Notes under the pieces: model-generated
Database searches by the model: none
Told to the model about the DNA's origin: nothing
Seen by the model: only the letters and a program-made list of their open reading frames with translations
Shown here: positions 37,060-45,467 of the stretch, one piece after another
How positions within the stretch are numbered: position 1 is the stretch's first letter
How the letters are laid out: each line of letters begins with the position of its first letter
Made by a program: the position numbers and the translations under genes
From: Anabaena catenula FACHB-362
GTDB lineage: Bacteria; Cyanobacteriota; Cyanobacteriia; Cyanobacteriales; Nostocaceae
Direction: 5' to 3'
Assembly (NCBI RefSeq): GCF_014698735.1
Contig: NZ_JACJTQ010000027.1
Coordinates: 1-64,000, forward strand
Length of the DNA stretch: 64,000 nucleotides

Positions 37060-38182
37060 ATGGACGTTCTAGAACTTAAACGCGAAATCGAAACGTTGTC
37101 CGGCCGCCTGGGTAAAACCCAGGACTATCTTTGACATACCTGCACTCAAAGCCAAAATTCACGATTTAGAACAAATATCAGCCCAGTCAGAATTTTGGGA
37201 CGACCAAACCCAGGCACAACAAACACTCCAAGAACTCAACGACCTCAAAGACCACTTAGAACAGTATTATCAGTGGCAAGCCAATCTAGAAGATACCAGG
37301 GCAGTTGTTGAGCTATTAGAATTAGAAACTGACGAAGCACTCTTGCAAGAAGCAGAATCTACCATAAACAAGCTTAATCGTGACCTTGACCAGTGGGAAT
37401 TACAGCAATTACTTTCTGGCCCCTACGATGTTCAAGGCGCAGTTTTAACAATTAATGCAGGTGCTGGTGGTACAGATGCTCAGGATTGGGCATTTATGCT
37501 GATGCGGATGTATACCCGTTGGGCAGAAGATCATGGTTACAAAGTAACGTTAGCGGAAGAATCAGAAGGTGATGAAGCCGGAATTAAATCAGCAACCTTA
37601 GAAATTACTGGTCGCTATGCCTATGGTTACTTGCGGTCAGAAATGGGTACTCATCGCTTAGTACGGATTTCTCCTTTTAACGCCAACGGTAAGCGCCAAA
37701 CCAGTTTTGCTGGAGTGGAAGTCATGCCACAAATAGATAACACCGTCAAGTTGGAAATTCCAGAGAAGGATTTGGAAATTACCACAACTCGGTCTGGAGG
37801 TAAAGGTGGGCAAAATGTCAACAAAGTAGAAACAGCCGTGCGGATAGTTCACTTACCCACGGGTTTGGCTGTTCGTTGTACAGAAGAACGTTCTCAACTA
37901 CAAAACAAAGAAAAAGCCCTCGCACGCCTGAAAGCCAAGTTGTTAGTGATTGCCCGCGAACAACGCGCCCAAGAAATTGCCGAAATTCGCGGTGATATGG
38001 TGGAAGCTTCCTGGGGCAACCAAATTCGTAATTATGTGTTTCACCCCTACCAAATGGTCAAGGATTTGCGTACAAATACTGAAACGACAGCGATTACGGA
38101 TATTATGAACGGCGAAATTGATGCTTTCATCCAAGCCTACTTGCGCCAAGAAAACCAACTGGTAGACAGCAATTCTGGATAA
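37060..38182 (+). CDS. prfB: Peptide chain release factor 2, with programmed +1 frameshift
   Basis: The gene is in two frames: 37060-37131 (24 codons) and 37133-38182, joined by skipping one T at 37132. The product is about 373 residues. The stop-recognition motif is SPF (RISPFNANG) and the catalytic loop is GGQ ([13 protein letters not shown]), both RF2-specific or universal. RF2 ends translation at UGA and UAA; the in-frame UGA makes its synthesis self-limiting. It is followed by DUF3285 and ybeY. Confidence 0.95.
37121..37137 (+). promoter_or_regulatory. prfB programmed frameshift site
   Basis: AGGAC upstream, then TAT CTT TGA C: ribosomes pausing at UGA (37132-37134) slip one base forward on CUU, giving CUU-GAC. 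The arrangement equals the known bacterial prfB autoregulatory site, with a weaker upstream Shine-Dalgarno-like element (AGGAC rather than AGGGGG). Confidence 0.93.
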
Positions 38183-38310
38183 TTGGGAAAAATCATTGAC
38201 ATCATCAACAAGATAACCGATTTTTATAGAAATTCGGTTATCTCAGCATGAGCGATTTTCTCAAATCAAATACCTGTTAAAGTGATAAAAGAGATTATTG
38301 TGAAAAAATT

Positions 38311-38466
38311 ATGAGCAAATCTCCCTCAACAGAACCTCAACCCAGCTACGTCAAACTTGCCATGCGAAACATGGTGAGAAAAGGTGGCACATCCCTCAAA
38401 CATTTTGCACTGACTGCTGTAGGGCTATTAAGCCTCCTCGTTGGTCTTGCTTACCTAACTCGCTAA
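38311..38466 (+). CDS. Small single-helix membrane protein, DUF3285 family
   Basis: 51 residues: MSKSPSTEPQPSYVKLAMRN, then a basic stretch and one hydrophobic helix (LTAVGLLSLLVGLAYL). This matches the small cyanobacterial DUF3285 family commonly found between prfB and ybeY. The function is unknown. It is 13 bases before the ybeY start and certainly cotranscribed. Confidence 0.8.
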   Translation: MSKSPSTEPQPSYVKLAMRNMVRKGGTSLKHFALTAVGLLSLLVGLAYLTR

Positions 38467-38479
38467 GGGAGGAAATTTT

Positions 38480-38986
38480 GTGCCTCCAAGAGTTGCTTTA
38501 TATGTAGAAAATTGTTTGGCAGAATCTTCCCCCAACCTACCAGTATCTGACAATACTCTGGAAACCTGGTTTGATCAATGGTTGGAAATTCTCACTCCTG
38601 ATCTTCCACCTGCACTCAGTTACGAAATAGGGCTGCGTTTGACCAATGATGCCCAAATTCAGGAACTAAATACCCAATACCGTCAGCAGAATAAACCAAC
38701 AGATGTTTTAGCCTTTGCTTCCTTAGAGGCAGATTTGCCCCAAAGTCAGGAAATGCTTGCTTCCCAACCTTTGTATTTAGGTGATATAGTTGTATCTATA
38801 GATACGGCAGAGCGTCAGGCTCAACAGCAGGAACATAGTTTGTCTACAGAGTTAGCTTGGTTAACTGCTCATGGTTTATTGCATCTTTTAGGTTGGGATC
38901 ATCCTGATGAAGAAAGTTTGATGCAAATGTTGCAACAACAAGTTATATTACTGAAGGGAGTCAGTATTATTATTGACTTAGAATGA
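38480..38986 (+). CDS. ybeY: Endoribonuclease YbeY (rRNA maturation factor)
   Basis: 168 residues from a GTG start fixed by the ribosome site GGGAGG. The zinc motif H-x3-H-x5-H is seen as HGLLHLLGWDH near the C-terminus, and RQQNKPTDVLAF is also typical. YbeY acts in 16S rRNA 3' end maturation and ribosome quality control. It lies in the conserved order prfB, DUF3285, ybeY, dgkA, trpG. Confidence 0.95.
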   Translation: MPPRVALYVENCLAESSPNLPVSDNTLETWFDQWLEILTPDLPPALSYEIGLRLTNDAQIQELNTQYRQQNKPTDVLAFASLEADLPQSQEMLASQPLYLGDIVVSIDTAERQAQQQEHSLSTELAWLTAHGLLHLLGWDHPDEESLMQMLQQQVILLKGVSIIIDLE

Positions 38987-39227
38987 TTGGCGTGGCTCAA
39001 GTTTTACTCTTGGTGGCGATTTTTACAATATTATTGTCATAAATTCTTTAAAATTACCTCAAAGTTGAATTACGCCCTTAAATTAAAATCAAGCAGCAAT
39101 TTTAGATTTCAAAACAGGCGATTAGAGATTTTTGGTTTTACGTTCATGTCCGATGAAGATCCGGGTGACGCAAATCCAAAATCCAAAATTCATTGACTAC
39201 GATTCCCACCTTATAATATTTTGTGTT

Positions 39228-39692
39228 ATGCAGCCCATGTCACAACAAGTTTCGCCACCTTCAACACCAAACCGCTTACCAACCCTTGTGTCAAAAGAAC
39301 GGGAACTTTCCTGGCAGATAGCCTCTAATTTATTTGTTAGTTTTAAGTATGCCTGGGCAGGAATAACCTATAGTTTTCAAACTCAACGGAACTTTCGTAT
39401 CCATCTCAGTGTATGCGCTTTCGCTATTGGCTTAAGTATTTTTTTACATCTACAAGCTGTAGAAATAGCCATCATTGCTATTACTAGCGGTTTAGTTTTG
39501 ACGTTGGAGTTATTGAATACAGCCATTGAATCCCTGGTAGACTTAACAGTTAAGCAAACCTACCACGACTTGGCCAAAGTTGCTAAAGACTGTGCTGCTG
39601 GTGCTGTGCTGATATCTGCTTTGGCATCTTTATTGGTAGCAGCTACACTTTTACTACCTCCTTTAGTAGCTTTAATCATGACCAATTTTTAG
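39228..39692 (+). CDS. dgkA: Diacylglycerol kinase, DgkA/undecaprenol kinase family
   Basis: 154 residues from ATG 39228; ATG 39237 (MSQQVSPPS) is equally possible. A longer frame back to 39132 is unlikely because it is made of dispersed 'aatccaaaat' sequence. The family core FKYAWAGITYSFQTQRNFRIH and the catalytic helix ELLNTAIESLVDL with its metal-binding Glu residues are present, with three membrane helices. It phosphorylates diacylglycerol or undecaprenol at the cytoplasmic membrane, which places it in lipid recycling. Confidence 0.9.
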   Translation: MQPMSQQVSPPSTPNRLPTLVSKERELSWQIASNLFVSFKYAWAGITYSFQTQRNFRIHLSVCAFAIGLSIFLHLQAVEIAIIAITSGLVLTLELLNTAIESLVDLTVKQTYHDLAKVAKDCAAGAVLISALASLLVAATLLLPPLVALIMTNF

Positions 39693-40026
39693 ATAATTTT
39701 TGTACCTCCAGTGCAGCACAGCGTAAGTCAACTAAGTAGGTTGGCGTTAAAAATTGTCGTTATGACAAGGCAGGAGGTGAAGCAGTGCGGTCTTGGGGGT
39801 TTCCCCTATGAGCAACTGCTGAACCCGAAGGGCAGGAGGCAGAAGGAAAGAGGTTTTTGGGCAACTTTACTTTTCGTTACATAGTTCGGTTTTTTTGTGC
39901 CTTTCTACTTAACCATTAAAAATTCCTAAAAAGCTGGTTTAATCTGCTTTTTTAATTTTTAATTCCGCTTTGGTGCTGATTGATAGTTATGGATATTTTT
40001 GATTTAAATGACATCAGGTAAAAATT
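39693..40026. other. Intergenic region, no gene seen
   Basis: 334 bases before trpG with purine-rich 'ggcaggagg' and 'gaagggcaggaggcagaagg' sequence of repeat character. No gene or clear terminator. Confidence 0.5.
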
Positions 40027-40626
40027 GTGATTATAGTCATTGATAATTACGATAGCTTTACATATAATTTGGTGCAGTATTTGGGAGAACTAGCAGTAGA
40101 TTTCCCCATAGCATCTGACTTGAAAGTTTTTCGTAACGATAAAATAACTGTAGATGAAATTCGGGTGTTAAATCCTGATGCAGTGGTAATTTCCCCTGGG
40201 CCAGGTCGTCCAGAAAATGCAGGAATTTCTTTAGATATAATTACTGAATTGGGAGCTAGTTTACCGATTTTAGGTGTTTGTTTAGGACATCAAAGTATCG
40301 GTCAGGCGTTCGGTGGTAAAATCGTTTCTGCACCAGAGTTGATGCATGGTAAAACGTCCCAGGTATCCCACACTGGAGTTGGAGTTTTTCAAGAATTAGA
40401 AAATCCCATTACCGCCACCAGATATCATAGTTTGGTGATTGACCGCGAAACTTGCCCAGAAGTATTAGAAATCACCGCTTGGGTGGAAGATGGCACAATT
40501 ATGGGAGTACAACACCGGAACTATCCTCACATTCAGGGAGTCCAGTTTCATCCAGAGAGTGTACTGACTTCTTCGGGTAAGCAGTTACTGCGGAATTTTC
40601 TGGAACAATTACAGACGAGAGAGTAG
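40027..40626 (+). CDS. trpG: Anthranilate/aminodeoxychorismate synthase glutaminase subunit
   Basis: 199 residues from GTG (preceded by CAGGTAAA). Class I glutamine amidotransferase: oxyanion loop SPGPGRPENAG, nucleophile Cys in GVCLGHQ, and His/Glu in QFHPES. It supplies ammonia to TrpE or PabB; in cyanobacteria a single subunit often serves both tryptophan and folate synthesis (TrpG/PabA). It is followed after 3 bases by an MBL-fold gene in an apparent operon. Confidence 0.93.
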   Translation: MIIVIDNYDSFTYNLVQYLGELAVDFPIASDLKVFRNDKITVDEIRVLNPDAVVISPGPGRPENAGISLDIITELGASLPILGVCLGHQSIGQAFGGKIVSAPELMHGKTSQVSHTGVGVFQELENPITATRYHSLVIDRETCPEVLEITAWVEDGTIMGVQHRNYPHIQGVQFHPESVLTSSGKQLLRNFLEQLQTRE

Positions 40627-40629
40627 TTA

Positions 40630-41397
40630 ATGAAACGACGAGAGTTGATGGGCTATGCTGGGGCAGGTTTGGTGACAGCATTAGTTACTAATTTAGGTTC
40701 CCACCTTCGGGTTAATGCCCAATCTAGTGGTGTATCCGTTCAATGGTTGGGTCACACTTGCTTTCTGTTTACAGGTAGTGGTGTGAAAATTCTCGTCAAT
40801 CCATTTCGGACTGTCGGCTGTACGGCTGGATATCGTCTGCCAAAAGTTGCAGCAGATTTGGTATTGATTAGCAGCCAACTGTTGGATGAAGGTGCAGTAG
40901 AGGGACTACCGGGAAATCCCAAGCTGATTTATGAACCTGGTGTTTATGAGTTTAAAGGTCTTAAGTTCCAAGGAATTTCCATAGACCATGACCGCAAAGG
41001 TGGCAAGCAATTTGGAAAAAATACCGTTTGGAAGTGGAACCAAGGGGGAATTGATATTTTACATTTAGGGGGCGCGGCTGCACCTATTTCCATTGAGCAA
41101 AAAATCCTCATGGGTCGTCCTGATTTGGCTTTGATTCCCGTGGGAGGTAGTGCTAAAGCTTACAATGCCGAGGAAGCAAAGCAAGCTGTTGGAGTATTAA
41201 ATCCCCGGCTAGTAATTCCCACCCATTACCGCACAAGGGCTGCTGAGTCCGCTAGTTGTGAGATTACACCGATAGATGATTTTCTCAATTTGATGCCAGG
41301 TGTAAATGTGAGAAGAAGTAATGGTGACGCTGTAGCGATTAACTCTAAGGCTTTACCAGAAAGTACAGAAATTCAGGTTTTGAGTTATAAGTTTTGA
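40630..41397 (+). CDS. Tat-signal MBL-fold (UlaG-like) protein with degenerate metal site
   Basis: 255 residues. The N-terminus MKRRELMGYAGAGLVTALVT looks like a twin-arginine signal. The fold follows UlaG-type lactonases (VQWLGHTCFLF, then VKILVNPF), but the metal motif HxHxDH is replaced by SSQLLDEG, and a second motif reads LHLGGAAAP instead of HLGD. IPTHYRT keeps a late His. It is therefore probably not a standard binuclear zinc hydrolase. It is cotranscribed with trpG and a PhzF gene. The function is open. Confidence 0.75.
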   Translation: MKRRELMGYAGAGLVTALVTNLGSHLRVNAQSSGVSVQWLGHTCFLFTGSGVKILVNPFRTVGCTAGYRLPKVAADLVLISSQLLDEGAVEGLPGNPKLIYEPGVYEFKGLKFQGISIDHDRKGGKQFGKNTVWKWNQGGIDILHLGGAAAPISIEQKILMGRPDLALIPVGGSAKAYNAEEAKQAVGVLNPRLVIPTHYRTRAAESASCEITPIDDFLNLMPGVNVRRSNGDAVAINSKALPESTEIQVLSYKF

Positions 41398-41409
41398 GTA
41401 GTTATTTTT

Positions 41410-42213
41410 ATGAACCAAATCATTATTCAAGTTGATGCTTTTACTGATACTCCATTTACTGGTAATCCTGCGGCTGTGTGTATTTTAGACATTCCTAAAT
41501 CTAGTGAATGGATGCAAAAAGTCGCCCAGGAGATGAATTTATCAGAAACGGCTTTTTTAGTAAGACAAGATAATGGTTTTAATTTGCGTTGGTTTACACC
41601 AACGGTAGAAGTTCCCCTTTGTGGTCACGCAACTTTATCCAGCGCTCATGTACTTTGGTCACAGCAGCATTTATCACCTGATGATGAGGCGCGGTTTTAT
41701 ACTAAAAGTGGGGTACTAACTGCCAAGCTGCAAGGTGATTGGATTGAGTTAGATTTTCCTGTCAATCACTCACAACCTGTAGAAGCACCTTCGGAACTGA
41801 GTCAGATTTTGGGAATACCTTATAAATCTGTTTATCAAAATTCTCTGGGTTATTTGGTGGAAGTAGAAGCTGAGGAGTTAGTGCGAGAAATGCAGCCAAA
41901 TTTCCAGTTAATGAAAACATTACCTGTGACTGATATGATCGTTACTAGCATAGCCAAATCTGGCTCAGATTACGATTTTGTCTCTCGCTTTTTTGCACCG
42001 GGTTTAGGGATTAACGAAGACCCTGTGACTGGTGCGGCTCATTGTTGTCTTGCTCCTTTTTGGCGTAATAAGTTGGGTAAAGATGAGTTTTTGGCTTATC
42101 AGGCTTCTAGTCGGGGTGGAGTAGTAAAGGTCTATTATCCTGGTGAAAACCGCGTTTTTATATCTGGACAAGCAGTAACAGTGATGCGTGGTGAATTAAT
42201 TACTTTTTCTTAG
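41410..42213 (+). CDS. PhzF-family isomerase/epimerase
   Basis: 267 residues. Family landmarks are VDAFTDTPFTGNPAAV with the N-terminal strand, the catalytic Glu in LSETAFL, CGHATLSSAHVLW, and EDPVTGAAHCCLAPFW. PhzF proteins isomerise small acids such as DHHA in phenazine synthesis, but most homologues act on unknown metabolites; no other phenazine genes are present here. It lies 12 bases after the MBL-fold gene. Confidence 0.92.
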   Translation: MNQIIIQVDAFTDTPFTGNPAAVCILDIPKSSEWMQKVAQEMNLSETAFLVRQDNGFNLRWFTPTVEVPLCGHATLSSAHVLWSQQHLSPDDEARFYTKSGVLTAKLQGDWIELDFPVNHSQPVEAPSELSQILGIPYKSVYQNSLGYLVEVEAEELVREMQPNFQLMKTLPVTDMIVTSIAKSGSDYDFVSRFFAPGLGINEDPVTGAAHCCLAPFWRNKLGKDEFLAYQASSRGGVVKVYYPGENRVFISGQAVTVMRGELITFS

Positions 42214-42252
42214 GTCACAATAGGCCAATAAACCTATGTTGAAACTAAAAAA

Positions 42253-42780
42253 ATGACCACTAAACAGAAACATAGTAGAAATTCCCTTCCAGAAGATGAT
42301 ATTCGTCCGCTTGTACGCACAGAGATAAAGCGGAATGCACCCCAAACCCAGCGTCTCTTCCTGGAAGCTTGCACTTGGCCGATTGAAAAATTACCTGGAT
42401 TAAGCCAAGAGGAACAATCCCAACTCCAAAGTTGTGGCATTTCTACCACAGGAGAGCTAGTCAAACAAGGAAAAACCCCAGAAGCCAGAGTAGCTTTGGC
42501 TAGTAAATTACAAGTACATCTTCAATATGTAAATAAGTGGTTAGCACTGGCAGATTTAGCAAGTCTTCCCAGTGTGGGAATCCAATATTGTGGTTTATTA
42601 CTCCATGCGGGTGTTGCTTCTGTAACACAGTTAGCACAAACTCCCACTCACAGATTGCACCAACAAATTATGCGCTTGCAAGTAGCAACCTTGCAGCGCC
42701 GAGATTTGTGTCCAGCAATTGAGTTAGTACAACAATGGAGTCAACAAGCGAAGGTAATTGGTAATATCGTGTCTGCTTGA
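42253..42780 (+). CDS. DUF4332-type helix-hairpin-helix protein
   Basis: 175 residues, soluble. Two helix-hairpin-helix-like units are visible: LPGLSQEEQSQLQSCGISTTG and LPSVGIQYCGLLLHAGVASV (each 20-21 residues, shown up to 20). This pattern fits DUF4332, found next to varied genes and thought to bind DNA or protein; no function is established. It is the last gene of the trpG-MBL-PhzF run, 39 bases after PhzF. Confidence 0.72.
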   Translation: MTTKQKHSRNSLPEDDIRPLVRTEIKRNAPQTQRLFLEACTWPIEKLPGLSQEEQSQLQSCGISTTGELVKQGKTPEARVALASKLQVHLQYVNKWLALADLASLPSVGIQYCGLLLHAGVASVTQLAQTPTHRLHQQIMRLQVATLQRRDLCPAIELVQQWSQQAKVIGNIVSA

Positions 42781-42798
42781 ATACTTATCATTAGGACT

Positions 42799-42835
42799 GA
42801 CGCGGGGACATGGGGACGCGGGGACACGGGGACGC
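42799..42835. repeat. Short tandem repeat (GGGGACRYG)
   Basis: Four copies of a 9-base unit, 'ggggacatg', 'ggggacgcg', 'ggggacacg', 'ggggacgct'. A related block lies at 8237-8262. Confidence 0.65.
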
Positions 42836-42867
42836 TCCAGATGGGGAGAGTATTTATCTTTCTTCTT

Positions 42868-42908
42868 CCTGCTCCCTGCTCCCTGCTCCCTGCTCCCTGC
42901 TCCCTGAC
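42868..42908. repeat. STRR heptamer array (CTGCTCC)n
   Basis: Five to six head-to-tail copies of CTGCTCC between the convergent DUF4332 and TetR genes. Confidence 0.85.
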
Positions 42909-42916
42909 TCAAATTC

Positions 42917-43531
42917 CTACTCCTTCGCTAGTACACCATTCAAGAAAATATCAGCGAGTCCTTCGGCCATTTTTTGCATTTCTTGGGGGGATGCGTTAGG
43001 TTCCAGGAGGGTATTATCAGAAAAACCTGCGATCGCAAACATTCCTAAAAATACCTTAGCCACTAATTTGGCATCTGTCTGACGATAGATACCTTTATCC
43101 ATGGCCGTTTGAAAGAAGGCTTCAGCCACATCAGTCATTTTATCAATGACTTCCGTTTGAATGCGATCGCGCAAATCTGGATGAAACTGCACTTCCATAA
43201 AACAAACTCGCATGATCTCCACATTTTTCTGCATATTCCACATTCGCCGGCGCATCACTTGGGCTACAGCCTTATAACTGCCCATTTCACTCAATTCTGT
43301 CAGCAAATCTGTGAGAATGTCTACCCAGCCACTCGTTGCTACTTCGACCAAAATCGCCTTCTTATTGGAAAAATGACGAAACAGAGTACCCTCAGCTACA
43401 CCTGCGGCTTGTGCTAAATCACGGGTGGTTGTACCATCAAATCCCTGAGCAGCAAATAACTTTTGTGCCGCTTGGAGAATGCGGGTGCGCGTCTGCGCTT
43501 CTGATGTTGGAGGAGAATTAAAAACTCGCAT
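42917..43531 (-). CDS. TetR-family transcriptional regulator
   Basis: 204 residues. The N-terminal helix-turn-helix is clear: ILQAAQKLFAAQGFDGTTTR, then DLAQAAGVAEGTLFRHFSNK. The C-terminal ligand and dimer domain is all-helical and not recognisable. It is divergent from the M16 peptidase operon, with about 150 bases between, so these genes are candidate targets along with itself. Ligand unknown. Confidence 0.92.
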   Translation of the reverse strand: MRVFNSPPTSEAQTRTRILQAAQKLFAAQGFDGTTTRDLAQAAGVAEGTLFRHFSNKKAILVEVATSGWVDILTDLLTELSEMGSYKAVAQVMRRRMWNMQKNVEIMRVCFMEVQFHPDLRDRIQTEVIDKMTDVAEAFFQTAMDKGIYRQTDAKLVAKVFLGMFAIAGFSDNTLLEPNASPQEMQKMAEGLADIFLNGVLAKE

Positions 43532-43683
43532 GGTAGTTATTGCTATATCTCAGGAACATGACTTGTAGCAATTATTGTCTAACGTCAAATACAAAAAGCA
43601 CAGAAAGCTTAATACAAGATTAACGCTCTGTTTGCTAATTAGCCTATTTCTCACGAAGTGTAACTTTACTTTAATTTTTGCTT

Positions 43684-45354
43684 ATGAATCAGGCAATTTT
43701 AAATTTTGGACTTCGGCTTAAGCGCTCAGTCGAACGATTTTGGATTTGGGATTGGTTCATCGGTAGTGCTAACAAGTTCCACTCTCAATCATCCAAGCAA
43801 TTATCTCCGTCTCCAATCTTTCGTCGTCTGTTTGCAACTGCTTTGACGATGATGATATTTTGTTGGGGGTTAATGCCAGAAATCGCTACAGCGCTACAAC
43901 CCAAGCAAACATCAATTCAACCCTATTTAGATCGAGTAATTAAGGAGTTAACAGAGTTTCGTCTCGATAATGGGTTGAAGTTTATTGTTTTAGAAAGACA
44001 TCAAGCGCCAGTAGTTTCCTTTCTTACCTATGCTGATGTTGGTGGCATAGATGAACCAGATGGACAAACTGGTGTCGCACACTTTCTAGAGCATTTGGCA
44101 TTTAAAGGTACAAGACGCATTGGTACTACAGATTATAAAGCTGAAAAACCACTACTAGACCGATTAGAACAATTAGACAGCCAAATTAGAATCGCTAAAG
44201 CCCAAGGAAAAAAAGATGATTTAGAAAAATTACAAACTGAGTTTAAATCAGTAGAATCTCAAGCCCTCAAACTAGTTAAGCAAAACGAAATGGGGCAAAT
44301 TGTTGAGCAAGCGGGAGGAGTAGGCTTAAACGCCACCACATCTGGGGAAGCAACTCGTTATTTTTACAGTTTTCCTGCTAATAAGTTGGAATTGTGGATG
44401 TCTCTGGAATCAGATCGATTTTTAGAACCTGTATTTCGGGAGTTTTATAAAGAAAAAGATGTAATTTTGGAAGAACGCCGAATGCGAGTGGAAAACTCTC
44501 CTATCGGCTTAATGATCGAGAAATTTGTCGATACGGCTTTCAAAGTCCATCCCTACAGACGACCGGTAATTGGTTACGACGAAGATATTCGTAATTTAAC
44601 ACCGCAAAATGTCAAGAAGTTTTTTGACAATTACTATGTCCCCAGCAACTTAACGATCGCTATTGTCGGCGATGTTAACCCGACTGAGGTGAAAAAATTA
44701 GCACAAGTTTACTTTGGGCGTTATCAAGCTAAACCTAAAGCCCAGCCCCAAATTCCCGCAGAACCAAAGCAAACCGAAACCAGGGAAGTTACCTTACAAC
44801 TACCTTCTCAACCTTGGTATTTAGAAGGTTATCACCGTCCAGCAGTTACTCATCCTGATAATGCAGTTTATGAAATTATTGGCAGTTTGTTGAGTGATGG
44901 ACGCACTTCACGTTTATATAAGTCCTTGGTAGAAAAACAGCGTTTAGCTCTTCAGGCTCAGGGTTCCAGTGGCTTTCCGGGGGATAAATACCCCAATATG
45001 ATGTTATTTTATGCTCTCACGGCTCCTGGTCACACAGTTGATGAATTGGCGGTGGCTTTAAAGCAGGAAATTGAGAGTTTGAAAACCCAGCCTGTAACGG
45101 ATATTGAATTACAGCGGGTTAAGACTCAAGCGAGGGCGGGTTTATTGCGAAGTCTAGATTCCAATATGGGAATGGCGCAGCAGTTGTTGGAATATGAAGT
45201 AAAAACTGGTTCTTGGCGGAATTTGTTTAAGCAGTTGGATCAAATTGCGTTGGTGACTCCTGCGGATATTCAGCGGGTAGCACAGGCGACGTTTACGCCG
45301 GAAAATCGGACGGTTGGTAAGTTGTTGTCGAAGAAGGTGACAGTTGACAGGTGA
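43684..45354 (+). CDS. M16-family zinc metallopeptidase, catalytic member
   Basis: 556 residues from ATG 43684; the frame also allows a TTG two codons earlier. A hydrophobic stretch near 50-65 (LFATALTMMIFCWGLMP) is a signal or anchor. The inverted zinc motif HFLEH (HxxEH) is intact, with the distal Glu region about 75 residues later. It is a periplasmic processing peptidase, probably acting as a heterodimer with the next gene's product. The C-terminal codons (KVTVDR) run into a heptamer repeat at 45336-45364. Confidence 0.92.
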   Translation: MNQAILNFGLRLKRSVERFWIWDWFIGSANKFHSQSSKQLSPSPIFRRLFATALTMMIFCWGLMPEIATALQPKQTSIQPYLDRVIKELTEFRLDNGLKFIVLERHQAPVVSFLTYADVGGIDEPDGQTGVAHFLEHLAFKGTRRIGTTDYKAEKPLLDRLEQLDSQIRIAKAQGKKDDLEKLQTEFKSVESQALKLVKQNEMGQIVEQAGGVGLNATTSGEATRYFYSFPANKLELWMSLESDRFLEPVFREFYKEKDVILEERRMRVENSPIGLMIEKFVDTAFKVHPYRRPVIGYDEDIRNLTPQNVKKFFDNYYVPSNLTIAIVGDVNPTEVKKLAQVYFGRYQAKPKAQPQIPAEPKQTETREVTLQLPSQPWYLEGYHRPAVTHPDNAVYEIIGSLLSDGRTSRLYKSLVEKQRLALQAQGSSGFPGDKYPNMMLFYALTAPGHTVDELAVALKQEIESLKTQPVTDIELQRVKTQARAGLLRSLDSNMGMAQQLLEYEVKTGSWRNLFKQLDQIALVTPADIQRVAQATFTPENRTVGKLLSKKVTVDR

Positions 45355-45364
45355 CAGGTGACAG
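45336..45364. repeat. STRR heptamer (GTGACAG) overlapping the end of an M16 gene
   Basis: Four copies of GTGACAG or GTTGACAG. The stop codon of the upstream peptidase (45352-45354) lies within the repeat, so the repeat has set the protein's C-terminus. Confidence 0.8.
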
Positions 45365-45467
45365 TAAAGAAGGATAGGAAGAAGGTGAGTTTTCTTCCTG
45401 TGCTCCCTTCTTGCTTCTTGCTGTTTTCACGAAATTGAGAAAAAGAGAAGAGAGAAATAGAGAAATT

